Origin: Brevibacillus brevis
GTDB taxonomy: Bacteria > Bacillota > Bacilli > Brevibacillales > Brevibacillaceae
Assembly (NCBI RefSeq): GCF_031583145.1
Contig: NZ_CP134050.1
Coordinates: 5,597,501 to 5,661,500, forward strand
Direction of reading: 5' to 3'
Length of the DNA stretch: 64,000 nucleotides
A program made the position numbers and the translations under genes. Shown in pieces: positions 44,128-51,945 of this stretch (positions within the stretch are counted from its first letter, which is position 1; every line of letters begins with the position of its first letter). The notes under the pieces were generated by a model. That model ran no database searches. It worked only from the letters and a program-made list of their open reading frames with translations, and was not told the DNA's origin.

Positions 44128-45226
44128 AATTCTTCGCTCCTACTACGCGCATGGATTGCATGAATTGGTGGAAAATATGAGAAGTGTCGCTAGGTCCGGG
44201 ATGTGCTTCCGGGTGAAACTGCACGCTGAAAACGGGCAGGCTCAGGTGGCGAAGTCCTTCGACCGAGCCGTCGTTGACGTTGCGATACGAAACAACCAGG
44301 TGACGTTTGTCCAGAGCCTCTTCTTTGACCACATACCCGTGGTTTTGTGAAGTCAGATACACTTTGCCCGTCGTCAGGTCTTTGACCGGATGGTTGCTGC
44401 CGCGATGGCCGTACGCGAGCTTCTCGGTCTTGCCGCCGTACATGAGCGCCAGCACCTGGTGGCCCAGACAGATGCCCAAGGTCGGGTACTGCTCCACCGC
44501 TTTGCGCCATTCGCTGCAGTACGCGAGCAGGTGCTCCGGATCCCCGGGGCCGTTGGAAAACAGCAGGCCGTCCGGCTGCAGCGCCTTGATTTGCGCATAC
44601 GTCGCATCAAACGGAACTACCGTCACGCGGCATCCCAGCTCCAGCAGCGCATCGAGGATCGACTGCTTCATCCCCAGATCTACCAGCACGACATGCTCTC
44701 CCGTACCCGGGTAGCGCTCGACTTGCTGGGTGGATACATTCGCCACGAGCGACTTTTTGGCGTGTTTGTACCGCATCGCCGCGACTTCCTGCGCCTCGAG
44801 AGGGTGATCGGAAATGACTCCGAAAACAGGGCCGTCTTGACGTACCCGCTTGGTAATCGTCCGGGTATCGATGCCGGCCAGAATCGGAAAGCCGAAATCC
44901 TCGGCTGCTTCCGCCAGCGTTTTGTTCGATTCGTAGTGGCTCGGCTCCATGCAGAGCTCGCTGACGATCATGCCGGTCAAGGCGGGTTTTGCCGCTTCGT
45001 AGTCTCTTTCGTTAATTCCGTAATTGCCGATCAACGGATACGTGAAGGTAACGATCTGCCCCGCGAAGGACGGGTCTGTCATCACTTCCTGATAACCGGT
45101 CATTCCTGTATGAAAAACCACTTCGCCAAAGCCGGTGATGGGTGCTCCGTACAACGTCCCCGTGAACACTTCCCCGCTCTCCAGCGTGAGATATCCGATC
45201 CCTAGTCCTTTTTTCTCTGTACTCAT
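44120..45226 (-). CDS. carA: carbamoyl-phosphate synthase, small subunit, arginine-specific
   Basis: 368 aa. Glutaminase subunit with the nucleophilic cysteine in GICLGHQVLALMYGG and the His/Glu pair in FSVQFHPEAHPGP. The N-terminal CarA-specific domain is intact (YGAPITGFGEVVFHTGMTGYQE). First gene of carAB-argF, with its own ARG-box promoter. Confidence 0.97.
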   Translation of the reverse strand: MSTEKKGLGIGYLTLESGEVFTGTLYGAPITGFGEVVFHTGMTGYQEVMTDPSFAGQIVTFTYPLIGNYGINERDYEAAKPALTGMIVSELCMEPSHYESNKTLAEAAEDFGFPILAGIDTRTITKRVRQDGPVFGVISDHPLEAQEVAAMRYKHAKKSLVANVSTQQVERYPGTGEHVVLVDLGMKQSILDALLELGCRVTVVPFDATYAQIKALQPDGLLFSNGPGDPEHLLAYCSEWRKAVEQYPTLGICLGHQVLALMYGGKTEKLAYGHRGSNHPVKDLTTGKVYLTSQNHGYVVKEEALDKRHLVVSYRNVNDGSVEGLRHLSLPVFSVQFHPEAHPGPSDTSHIFHQFMQSMRVVGAKNYA

Positions 45227-45282
45227 CTATGAAAGCCACTCCTCTCCAAAGGGCACACTTACCGAGAATTTATGCAACTCTT

Positions 45283-45317
45283 TGTATTAATATACATTTG
45301 AAATTATAAAAATGCAA
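45283..45317 (-). promoter_or_regulatory. carA promoter with double ARG box
   Basis: Minus-strand TTGCAT (45312-45317), 17-bp spacer, TATATT (45289-45294). The perfect palindrome TGTATTAATATACA (45283-45296) covers the -10; ATTATAAAAATGCA (45303-45316) covers the -35. Centres are 20 bp apart, as at argG and argC. Confidence 0.8.
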
Positions 45318-45352
45318 CGAGTTTTTTGTCCTTTCCCACTCGTTGCATTTTT
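45308..45352 (-). terminator. terminator-like hairpin between carA promoter and argD 3' end
   Basis: Arms AAAAATGCAACGAG/CTCGTTGCATTTTT flank 17 bases, with T runs on either strand. The left arm is also the -35 and ARG box of carA. On the minus strand it lies upstream of the carA transcript start, so it more likely ends argC-B-D transcription on read-through from the other side or reflects both roles. Confidence 0.55.
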
Positions 45353-45375
45353 CCAATGCACGCACTATTTCCTTT

Positions 45376-46560
45376 TTACGCCTGGGACAGCCCTTCGCTC
45401 AAGGCGGCTACTGCCTGCTTCACTTCCGCTTCCGTCGTGATGAAGGAAGGGAGAAGCCTGACGACGTTCGGCCCTGCCGTAAGCAAAATGACGCCTTTCT
45501 TTTCACGGGCGTAGTTTACTGCACCCGCTGCCGGGACGGTCAGCTCTACTCCCAGTAACAGCCCTTTGCCTCGCACCGTTACCACCTTGTCCGGATGGGC
45601 GGCTTTGAGCTGCTCCAGCTCCTGGACCAGCAGCGCATGAACTTTCGCCACTTGCTGAAGGATGTTCGCTTCTTCCATGGCCTCCAGCGTCGCGATGCCC
45701 GCGGTCGTCGCCAGCGGGTTGCCGCCAAATGTGGTACCGTGGGTGCCCGGAGCAAATGCTTCCGCCACTTCTTTGGTAGCCACCATCGCTCCGATCGGGA
45801 ATCCGCTGCCCAGCCCCTTCGCCAAAGAAATGGCATCCGGCTTCACGCCGTACTGCTGGAAGGCAAACCAGCTTCCTGTGCGGCCGATACCGGTCTGAAT
45901 CTCGTCGACCAGCAGAAGCAGTCCATGCTCGTCGCAAAGTTCACGCAGCCCTTTTACCCACGCCTCCTCGGCAGGATGGACGCCGCCCTCGCCCTGGATC
46001 AGCTCCAGCATGATGGCGCAGGTCTTGTCGGTGATAGCCGCCTTTACCGCTTCCAGATCATTGTATGCCACGGTGACGAACCCTTGCGGCAATGGAGCGA
46101 ATCCGTCCTTTACCTTGTCCTGTCCGGTCGCCGTGAGGGTCGCGAGCGTCCGTCCATGAAACGATTGCGCAAACGTGATGATCTCAAAGCGGTCCGTCCC
46201 TTTCACTTTTTGCGCGTAGCGGCGAGCCAGCTTGATCAGTCCCTCGTTCGCCTCCGCCCCGCTGTTGCAGAAAAAGGCTTGGTCCAGTCCGGACAAGCGG
46301 CTCAGCTTTGCCGCCAGGATCGCTTGCTGCGGAACATGAACCAGGTTGGAGCAATGCCACAGCGTATCGAGCTGTTCGTGGAGCTTGGCGGTTACTTTGG
46401 GCGGAACGTGCCCGAGAGACGTGACCGCGATGCCGGACGTAAAATCGAGGTACTGCTTGCCCTGGTCGTCCCACACCTGGTTTCCTTGGCCCTTGACCAG
46501 GCTGATCGGCCATCTTGCATAGTTATTCATGAGATGAAGCGGCGCTGCAATGGTGCTCAT
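45376..46560 (-). CDS. argD: acetylornithine aminotransferase
   Basis: 394 aa. PLP-dependent class III aminotransferase. Seen: FCNSGAEANEGLIKLAR, FHGRTLATLTATGQ, the Asp of VDEIQTGIGRTG, and the PLP-binding lysine in SLAKGLGSGFPIGAMV. ATG 46560 follows GGGAGGGG; the frame stays open into argB but that part is not coding. Fourth step of arginine synthesis. Confidence 0.97.
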   Translation of the reverse strand: MSTIAAPLHLMNNYARWPISLVKGQGNQVWDDQGKQYLDFTSGIAVTSLGHVPPKVTAKLHEQLDTLWHCSNLVHVPQQAILAAKLSRLSGLDQAFFCNSGAEANEGLIKLARRYAQKVKGTDRFEIITFAQSFHGRTLATLTATGQDKVKDGFAPLPQGFVTVAYNDLEAVKAAITDKTCAIMLELIQGEGGVHPAEEAWVKGLRELCDEHGLLLLVDEIQTGIGRTGSWFAFQQYGVKPDAISLAKGLGSGFPIGAMVATKEVAEAFAPGTHGTTFGGNPLATTAGIATLEAMEEANILQQVAKVHALLVQELEQLKAAHPDKVVTVRGKGLLLGVELTVPAAGAVNYAREKKGVILLTAGPNVVRLLPSFITTEAEVKQAVAALSEGLSQA

Positions 46561-46574
46561 ATGGGGTCCCCTCC

Positions 46575-47375
46575 CTATTGTGGTTGATTCACGTTCATGC
46601 GTACGGTCGTGCCTGCTGCTTCGCCCGCGCATACCGCAAGCAGATCGTCTGCAGTCCCCCGGCAGATGACGACCTGATCGACTCCTTGGCCGAGCGCATC
46701 CAATGCCGACTGAACCTTCGGAATCATTCCGCCGGTAATGATTCCTTCCTCTATCATTTGCCCGATTTCCTCCGCGCTCGTCTCCTGCACGAGCGACTTG
46801 CCGCCATCCGGCTGCGGCCGCAAAATGCCAGGCACGTCGGTCACCATGACCAGCTTCTCCACTGACAGTGCCGCCGCGATCACGCCAGCCGCCACATCCG
46901 CATTGACGTTGAAGGATTCTGCCCCATCCGCGCTTACGGACAACGGAGCGATGACCGGTACGTAGCCTTGGCTGAGAATCGCGAGGGGAATGGACGTATC
47001 CGCTTTCTTTACTTCGCCTACCCAGCCCAGCGGTTTGGATGTCTTCTCCGCGATCAGCGTTTGCCCGTCGATCCCGCTGACGCCCCATGCTTTCGCACCT
47101 GCCGCCGTCAGTCTCCGTACCAGCGCCTTGTTGATGCTGCCGCACAACACCATCTCCACAATGCGCAGCGTATCTTCGCAGGTCACGCGCAAGCCGTCGA
47201 CGAACTGCGGAGTGATCTGCACCCGGTCGAGCATGCCGTTGATCGCCGGCCCTCCGCCGTGGACGATGACGATCGGCTTGCCCTCAGCCTGCAGCTTGGC
47301 GATTGCCTGAAAAAACGTATCCGGCAGCTGATCCATCGTAGACCCGCCGCATTTGATGACAATGATGCCTTGCAT
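46575..47375 (-). CDS. argB: acetylglutamate kinase
   Basis: 266 aa amino-acid kinase fold: IIVIKCGGSTMD at the N-terminus, IVHGGGPAINGML, NVNADVAAGVIAAAL and MIPKVQSALDAL. It phosphorylates N-acetylglutamate and is usually the arginine-sensitive step. Ribosome-binding site AGGAGGAGAG. Between argC and argD; there is no argJ between argC and argB. Confidence 0.97.
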   Translation of the reverse strand: MQGIIVIKCGGSTMDQLPDTFFQAIAKLQAEGKPIVIVHGGGPAINGMLDRVQITPQFVDGLRVTCEDTLRIVEMVLCGSINKALVRRLTAAGAKAWGVSGIDGQTLIAEKTSKPLGWVGEVKKADTSIPLAILSQGYVPVIAPLSVSADGAESFNVNADVAAGVIAAALSVEKLVMVTDVPGILRPQPDGGKSLVQETSAEEIGQMIEEGIITGGMIPKVQSALDALGQGVDQVVICRGTADDLLAVCAGEAAGTTVRMNVNQPQ

Positions 47376-47390
47376 CCGCTCTCCTCCTCT

Positions 47391-48434
47391 TTACGGGAAC
47401 ACCGGCACGAGTGGCAATCCGGCTTTCTCGGGGAACTGGAACATGACGTTCATGTTTTGCACCGCCTGACCCGCCGCGCCCTTCACCATGTTGTCGATGA
47501 CGGACAGCAGGATGATCCGTCCGGTGCGCTCGTCGACATGAGCGGCGATGTCGCAGTAATTGGAGCCGAGGACTTCTTTTGTACGAGGCTGGCTCCCGGC
47601 AGGCCGGATCCGCACGAAAGGTTTATCCGCATACGTCGACTCCAGCAGCTCCTGGACCTGCTCCTGGGTCACCTTCGTTTCCAGCTGCCCGTATGCCGTC
47701 ACCAAAATGCCCCTCGTCATCGGAACAAGATGGGGAGTAAACTGGACGAACGATTCCACTCCGGACTGTCTCGCCAGCTCCTGTTCGATTTCCGGTGTAT
47801 GCTGATGCTTGGATACTTTGTACGCATGGATGCTTTCGTTGATTTCGCTGTAATGGACTCCCAGATTCACGCCCCGCCCTGCTCCCGATACTCCGGACTT
47901 GGCATCCACGATCCAGCTGCCCGGCTTCACCCAGCCGCTGCGTGTGAGCGGGATCAACGCCAGGAGCGTCGCTGTCGGATAGCACCCGGGATTGGCGACG
48001 AGACTGGCGCCGGCCACTTGCTCCCGGTTCCACTCGGTCAAGCCGTAGGCCGCTTTTTGCACCCACTGAGCAGGGGCCGGCTCCCGTTTGTACCAGGTGC
48101 GGTACGCCTCAGCGCTTTCCAGGCGAAAATCTCCGGACAAATCAATCACTTTAGCTTTGCCGAGCTCCATCAGCTGCGGTGACAGCCCCGCGCTTACCCC
48201 TGCCGGAGTCGCCAGAAAAACGACATCGTTATCTTCGCTCATGCTCTGCGCATCGATGGGCATCAAATCCGGCAAGCCCAGTCCGCTCACATGCGGAAAC
48301 GATTTGTCGAACGCTTCGCCCTCGGCGGAGCTTGAATACAAGTTGGCGATTTGCACATGCGGATGCCCCGCCAGCAGACGAATCAATTCCGCTCCGCCGT
48401 AGCCAGTTGCCCCGACTATCCCGACCCGAACCAT
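47391..48434 (-). CDS. argC: N-acetyl-gamma-glutamyl-phosphate reductase
   Basis: 347 aa. NADP-binding start VRVGIVGATGYGGAELIRLL; catalytic Cys151 in ANPGCYPTATLLALIPL; His in GVHYSEINESIHAYKVSKHQ. ATG 48434 follows AAGGGGAGAG; the longer upstream frame crosses the promoter and is not used. First gene of the argC-B-D unit. Confidence 0.97.
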   Translation of the reverse strand: MVRVGIVGATGYGGAELIRLLAGHPHVQIANLYSSSAEGEAFDKSFPHVSGLGLPDLMPIDAQSMSEDNDVVFLATPAGVSAGLSPQLMELGKAKVIDLSGDFRLESAEAYRTWYKREPAPAQWVQKAAYGLTEWNREQVAGASLVANPGCYPTATLLALIPLTRSGWVKPGSWIVDAKSGVSGAGRGVNLGVHYSEINESIHAYKVSKHQHTPEIEQELARQSGVESFVQFTPHLVPMTRGILVTAYGQLETKVTQEQVQELLESTYADKPFVRIRPAGSQPRTKEVLGSNYCDIAAHVDERTGRIILLSVIDNMVKGAAGQAVQNMNVMFQFPEKAGLPLVPVFP

Positions 48435-48462
48435 AAGATCTCTCCCCTTCTCCCACGATTTC

Positions 48463-48497
48463 TGTATTTTTATACATGAATAATAATAAAAATTCAC
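48463..48497 (-). promoter_or_regulatory. argC promoter with double ARG box
   Basis: Minus-strand GTGAAT (48492-48497), 17-bp spacer, TATAAA (48469-48474). ARG-box-like TGTATTTTTATACA (48463-48476) lies on the -10 and ATAATAAAAATTCA (48483-48496) on the -35, with the same 20-bp centre distance as at carA and argG. Confidence 0.75.
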
Positions 48498-48528
48498 ACG
48501 GAATACAACCCTAAAAAACGCCGGCATG

Positions 48529-48562
48529 CAAAAAAGCGCCCGATGGGTACCGGACGCTTTCG
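48529..48562 (-). terminator. terminator of cytochrome c gene
   Basis: Minus-strand stem AAAGCGTCCGG/TCGGGCGCTTT followed by TTTTTG, 15 bp after the stop codon and just upstream of the argC promoter. Confidence 0.75.
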
Positions 48563-48576
48563 CGGGTGAACGCTAT

Positions 48577-49011
48577 TTATTTCTTGTCTGCGAGCCATGC
48601 AGCAATCGTATCGGCATCGGAGCCTTTTACCAATCCAGCCGGCATCGCGCCTTTTCCGTTTTGCAATATGGACAATATCTGATCTTTGCTTAGCTGACTT
48701 CCGATCTTTTGAAGATTGGGTCCAACTGCGCCTTCCAGCGATTGTCCGTGGCAGCCGGCACATGTGTTTTTGAACAGTGCCTCTGCTGTTGCGGCATCGT
48801 AGCTGCCCGACGGAGCCGTCGTGGACGGTGTTTCCGTCGAAGGTGCGGTTCCGGTTGAGGGCGTGGTTCCTGTCGAAGGCGTCGTTCCAGTTGAAGGCGT
48901 GGTTCCCGTCGATGGCTGATTCGCCGGCGGCTGAGTCTGCTTGCTCGTGCCGCAAGCGCTTAGCGAGAATGCGAGTACAGCCGCAACCACAGCGAGTGAG
49001 AAGCGTTTCAT
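48577..49011 (-). CDS. membrane-anchored cytochrome c lipoprotein (c-551 type)
   Basis: 144 aa. Signal peptide with lipobox LSAC (lipidated Cys20), a flexible linker of four PSTGTT-like repeats (33-62), then a small class I cytochrome c domain with the haem motif CAGCH (84-88) and the axial Met123 in GAMPAGL. This is the usual design of the short electron carriers anchored outside the Bacillus membrane, like CccB. It probably feeds a terminal oxidase (inference). Single gene. Confidence 0.92.
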   Translation of the reverse strand: MKRFSLAVVAAVLAFSLSACGTSKQTQPPANQPSTGTTPSTGTTPSTGTTPSTGTAPSTETPSTTAPSGSYDAATAEALFKNTCAGCHGQSLEGAVGPNLQKIGSQLSKDQILSILQNGKGAMPAGLVKGSDADTIAAWLADKK

Positions 49012-49093
49012 GGGCTGTTTCCTCCTTTGCTAGATAATTCTTCGCTAAGTATGCCTCACGCGGGTCCAACTCATTCCTTCCGAATCAAAGAAG

Positions 49094-49363
49094 TTATGCC
49101 AGCGGGAATTCCAGCGGACTCCATTCGCGCAGCTCCAGGGTGCGAGCGCCTTGCGCGACTACCGGATCTGCCTCCGCCAGCTTTCGCGCTTCCTCCAGAG
49201 ATGCTGCCTTGTAGATGACGAGACCGCCTTCCTTATCCGTAAATGGGCCTGCCATGAATACCTTGTCTTGCTTATACAGGTCATTCAGATAGTCCAGGTG
49301 AGCGGGTCTTATTTTGGCGTTCAGTTCCTGGTCGATAATCGGTAAAAACGCTACGTACAGCAT
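49094..49363 (-). CDS. YciI-family protein
   Basis: 89 aa ferredoxin-like fold of the YciI type: the family His-Asp pair is in RPAHLDYLNDL, followed by FMAGPFTDKEGGLVIYKA and DPVVAQGA. Members are small enzymes or enzyme partners of poorly known function. Not clearly in an operon; the 140 bp before it shows no strong promoter. Confidence 0.85.
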   Translation of the reverse strand: MLYVAFLPIIDQELNAKIRPAHLDYLNDLYKQDKVFMAGPFTDKEGGLVIYKAASLEEARKLAEADPVVAQGARTLELREWSPLEFPLA

Positions 49364-49503
49364 GTGGCACTCTCCTTTGAACTGCGTTATTTGTTCGTCT
49401 GCGGCTGCCGTTTTTACTCCTGGGCAATCACCGCATCCCTTTCCAACTTACCACTTGGCCGACAAGCCGGTAAACCTTTTTTGGCTCTGAACCACGTTTG
49501 CTT

Positions 49504-49893
49504 TCACCGCTCGCCCGGTTCGACGAATTGGAGCAGCTCGCGGTCCGGTCCGTAAAAGAGGATCGTCCTCCCGCCGTCCAGCGCGGGCATGGGTTCGTCT
49601 GTCTTGAATGTAATCCCTTTTTCCCGATAATGGCGAATGGCTTCTTCGATATCGTCCACCGTAAAGGCTAGATGATTGACGATGCCATGCTCCGCATAAT
49701 TCTCCATCGGCTGCAAGTCACGGATCAGCTCGATCTCAAAGCCCGGCTGGTCTTCGTGAAACAAAAACGTCATCTCCCGTACGGCATTCTGCCCCCGGAG
49801 CCTCACCTGATACCCGAACATGCTGCTGTAAAACGCGATGGATCTGTCCATATCCGTGACCATCATGGCCACATGCTCCGCTTTTTTGATCAT
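49504..49893 (-). CDS. VOC-superfamily (glyoxalase-like) protein
   Basis: 129 aa, one vicinal-oxygen-chelate domain. Metal-ligand candidates are the His in AEHVAMMV, Glu in FEIELIRD, His in NHLAFTVDD and Glu in LLQFVEPG. That pattern fits glyoxalase I-like and related lyases; substrate unknown. Its start is preceded by AGGAGGAC. Confidence 0.85.
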   Translation of the reverse strand: MIKKAEHVAMMVTDMDRSIAFYSSMFGYQVRLRGQNAVREMTFLFHEDQPGFEIELIRDLQPMENYAEHGIVNHLAFTVDDIEEAIRHYREKGITFKTDEPMPALDGGRTILFYGPDRELLQFVEPGER

Positions 49894-49982
49894 GAGCTGT
49901 CCTCCTGTAAGGCTTGTCTATTTTCCCAAAATTTTATCACTTCCACAGGAGCCTGCCTACCATTGAGCCCTTCTTTTGCGCC

Positions 49983-50008
49983 AAAAAAGGCGAGGAATTC
50001 TCCTCGCC
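49983..50008 (-). terminator. terminator of prfB
   Basis: Perfect hairpin GGCGAGGA-GAAT-TCCTCGCC on the minus strand, followed by TTTTTTGG, 14 bp after the prfB stop. Confidence 0.9.
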
Positions 50009-50021
50009 CTCTGTCCATCCC

Positions 50022-51135
50022 TTATCGATTGATTTGCGAACGCAAATACGCATCGATGAAAATGTCAATTTCTCCGTCCATGACAGCCTGCACGTTGCCC
50101 ACTTCCACGTTGGTGCGGTGATCTTTGACCAGGCTGTACGGGTGAAAGACGTACGAACGAATCTGGCTGCCCCAGGCGATGTCCTTTTGCTCGCCCTGAA
50201 TCGCTGCGATCGTTTTTTCCTGCTCTTCCCGTTTGCGCTCAAACAGCCTTGCTGTCAGCATTTTCATCGCCCGCTCGCGGTTTTTGATTTGGGAACGTTC
50301 TGTCTGGCAAGTCACGACGATGCCTGTCGGCAAATGGGTAATCCGGACTGCGGAGTCTGTCGTGTTGATGTGCTGACCACCTGCGCCGCTGGAGCGGTAC
50401 GTGTCGATCTTGAGGTCTTCCGAGCGAATCTCTACGGAGGTGTCGTCTTCAATCTCCGGCAGGACGTTGCAGGAGACGAAGGAAGTATGCCGGCGCCCGG
50501 AAGCGTCGAATGGCGATATCCGTACGAGTCGGTGGACCCCCTTTTCTGATTTTAAGTACCCGTACGCATTGTGCCCTTTGATCAACAGCGTCACGCTCTT
50601 AACCCCTGCTTCGTCACCTGGCAGGTAGTCCAATGTTTCCACTTTGAAGCCTTTGGCGTCGCCCCAGCGTGTATACATGCGCAGGAGCATCGACGCCCAA
50701 TCCTGGGACTCCGTACCACCCGCACCAGGGTGCAGCTCCAGGATCGCGTTGTTCTTATCGTACTGGTCGCTCAGCAGGAGCTCCAGCTCAAAGCTCTCGA
50801 AAGCCTTTTTCAGTTCCTGGGTGCTGTCGTACAAATCCGGGATGAGGGACCGATCTCCCTCCTCGATGACCAGCTCCAGCATCACTTGCAGGTCTTCGTA
50901 TTGGGAATCCAGCTTGCCCATCGTTTCGACGAGGCTTCTGATGGCGTTCAGCTCGCTGATGGTTTTTTGCGCCGCATCGTTGTCGTCCCAGAAGTCCGGG
51001 GCCAGCATGCGCTCCTCCAGTTCGCCGATTCGCTCTTCTTTTACTGGGAGGTCAAAGAGACCCCCTGATATCTGCTAAACGCTTAGCCATACTGGACATC
51101 TCTTGCTTGATGTCCGCAATATCGATCAATGCCAT
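50022..51135 (-). CDS. prfB: peptide chain release factor 2, with programmed +1 frameshift
   Basis: RF2 releases peptides at UGA and UAA. The gene starts at ATG 51135; after 27 codons an in-frame TGA (51052-51054) occurs in the context AGGGGG-TCT-CTT-TGA-C, the classical autoregulatory site: an internal Shine-Dalgarno and slippery CTT shift ribosomes +1 to read GAC. The rest is 51053 to 50022, giving 370 aa. The SPF codon-recognition motif (RISPFDASG) and the catalytic GGQ (SSGAGGQHIN) are present. It lies downstream of secA as in other Bacillales, here with other genes between. Confidence 0.97.
51052..51066 (-). promoter_or_regulatory. prfB: prfB programmed frameshift site
   Basis: AGGGGGTCTCTTTGA on the minus strand, followed by C. 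The Shine-Dalgarno-like AGGGGG lies three bases before the CTT shift codon, and UGA-C is a slow stop context recognised by RF2 itself. Confidence 0.95.
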
Positions 51136-51157
51136 GCTTTAAAACCACCTTCTCTTT

Positions 51158-51201
51158 ACGTAAGCTTACGTTTATTGTATCGTAATTTGCCAGATCCGCA
51201 A
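51158..51201 (-). promoter_or_regulatory. prfB promoter with palindromic operator-like site
   Basis: Minus-strand TTGCGG (51196-51201), 16-bp spacer, TACAAT (51174-51179). A perfect 14-bp palindrome ACGTAAGCTTACGT (51158-51171) covers the expected transcription start. Confidence 0.6.
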
Positions 51202-51257
51202 CCTGACAGAGTGCCGGGAGACGGGGAAGGTGAGTTTTCAGCCAGCGAATTTGCGGG

Positions 51258-51716
51258 TCAAGCCCGCGTCCCGGCTGGCGGCGAGGGCGAGGATCTCAGG
51301 TCTCGGATCTCGAGAGACGAGGCTCTCTCCGCTTGCGGCGGCTTGACGAGCGTCAGATGCGCAGCTCTGGGTTCAACCGAACGTTTGCGTGCTTTTGTAT
51401 GTTTATTCACTTTTTTCCCGGGTGTATTTCGCTGGATTATCGGCTCTGGATTCTCTTTTTCCGTCAGCGCTTTGGGCTCGGCGAGCAACCCGTTCATCCA
51501 AAGCGGCTCCGGTATTTCCGAGATCACCCTTTCTTCGGCGAAGACAGGATCTCGGGCGGTAAATACTTTCAACTCGGCTTCTGCCGATGTTTCATCATGG
51601 ATGACTTGCATGGATCTATTTTCTTTTCCGACTCGCAGCACCGCTTTCAGAGTAACGGCGATTCGCTCCAGAATGTTTACTGCCTGTATACCCATCACGT
51701 TGACTGACGTTTTCAT
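51258..51716 (-). CDS. hypothetical protein, unrecognised
   Basis: 152 aa with no family I recognise. Residues 1-45 look helical and soluble (NVMGIQAVNILERIAVTLKA). The C-terminal third is basic and Pro/Arg-rich and looks disordered. ATG 51716 follows GGAGG at good spacing. The frame continues upstream without an ATG and ribosome-binding site, so it was set here. It lies between prfB and the subtilase, with no terminator visible downstream. Confidence 0.5.
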   Translation of the reverse strand: MKTSVNVMGIQAVNILERIAVTLKAVLRVGKENRSMQVIHDETSAEAELKVFTARDPVFAEERVISEIPEPLWMNGLLAEPKALTEKENPEPIIQRNTPGKKVNKHTKARKRSVEPRAAHLTLVKPPQAERASSLEIRDLRSSPSPPAGTRA

Positions 51717-51901
51717 GATTGATTCCTCCGTCATCTTCGTTATTTGGAAAAGTGTTGTACTTACGATTCTATGTGATTTTGCAAGGATTTCCACAAGAAT
51801 CGTTCGATGGCTTTTTCCAGTGTTAGACAAATCGACGTGCCTATGCCGACGAGGAACTAGGGATCGGGACGAACGCTGTCTACCCGAAAGGAATGAAGCA
51901 G

Positions 51902-51933
51902 AAAAAAACCTCCGAGCGCGAAAGCTCGGAGGT
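51902..51933 (-). terminator. terminator of subtilase gene
   Basis: Minus-strand stem ACCTCCGAGC/GCTCGGAGGT followed by TTTTTTTC, 13 bp after the protease stop. Confidence 0.9.
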
Positions 51934-51945
51934 CGGGTGAAACGA

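Noticed and set aside
40852..44163. 1103-codon open frame on the plus strand opposite carB
   Set aside because: It is the GC-rich antisense frame of carB; composition is Arg/His/Gln-rich and no ribosome-binding site or family motif is present.
48757..48915. Short tandem DNA repeat as a mobile or CRISPR-like element
   Set aside because: It encodes the PSTGTT linker of the cytochrome c lipoprotein, in frame.
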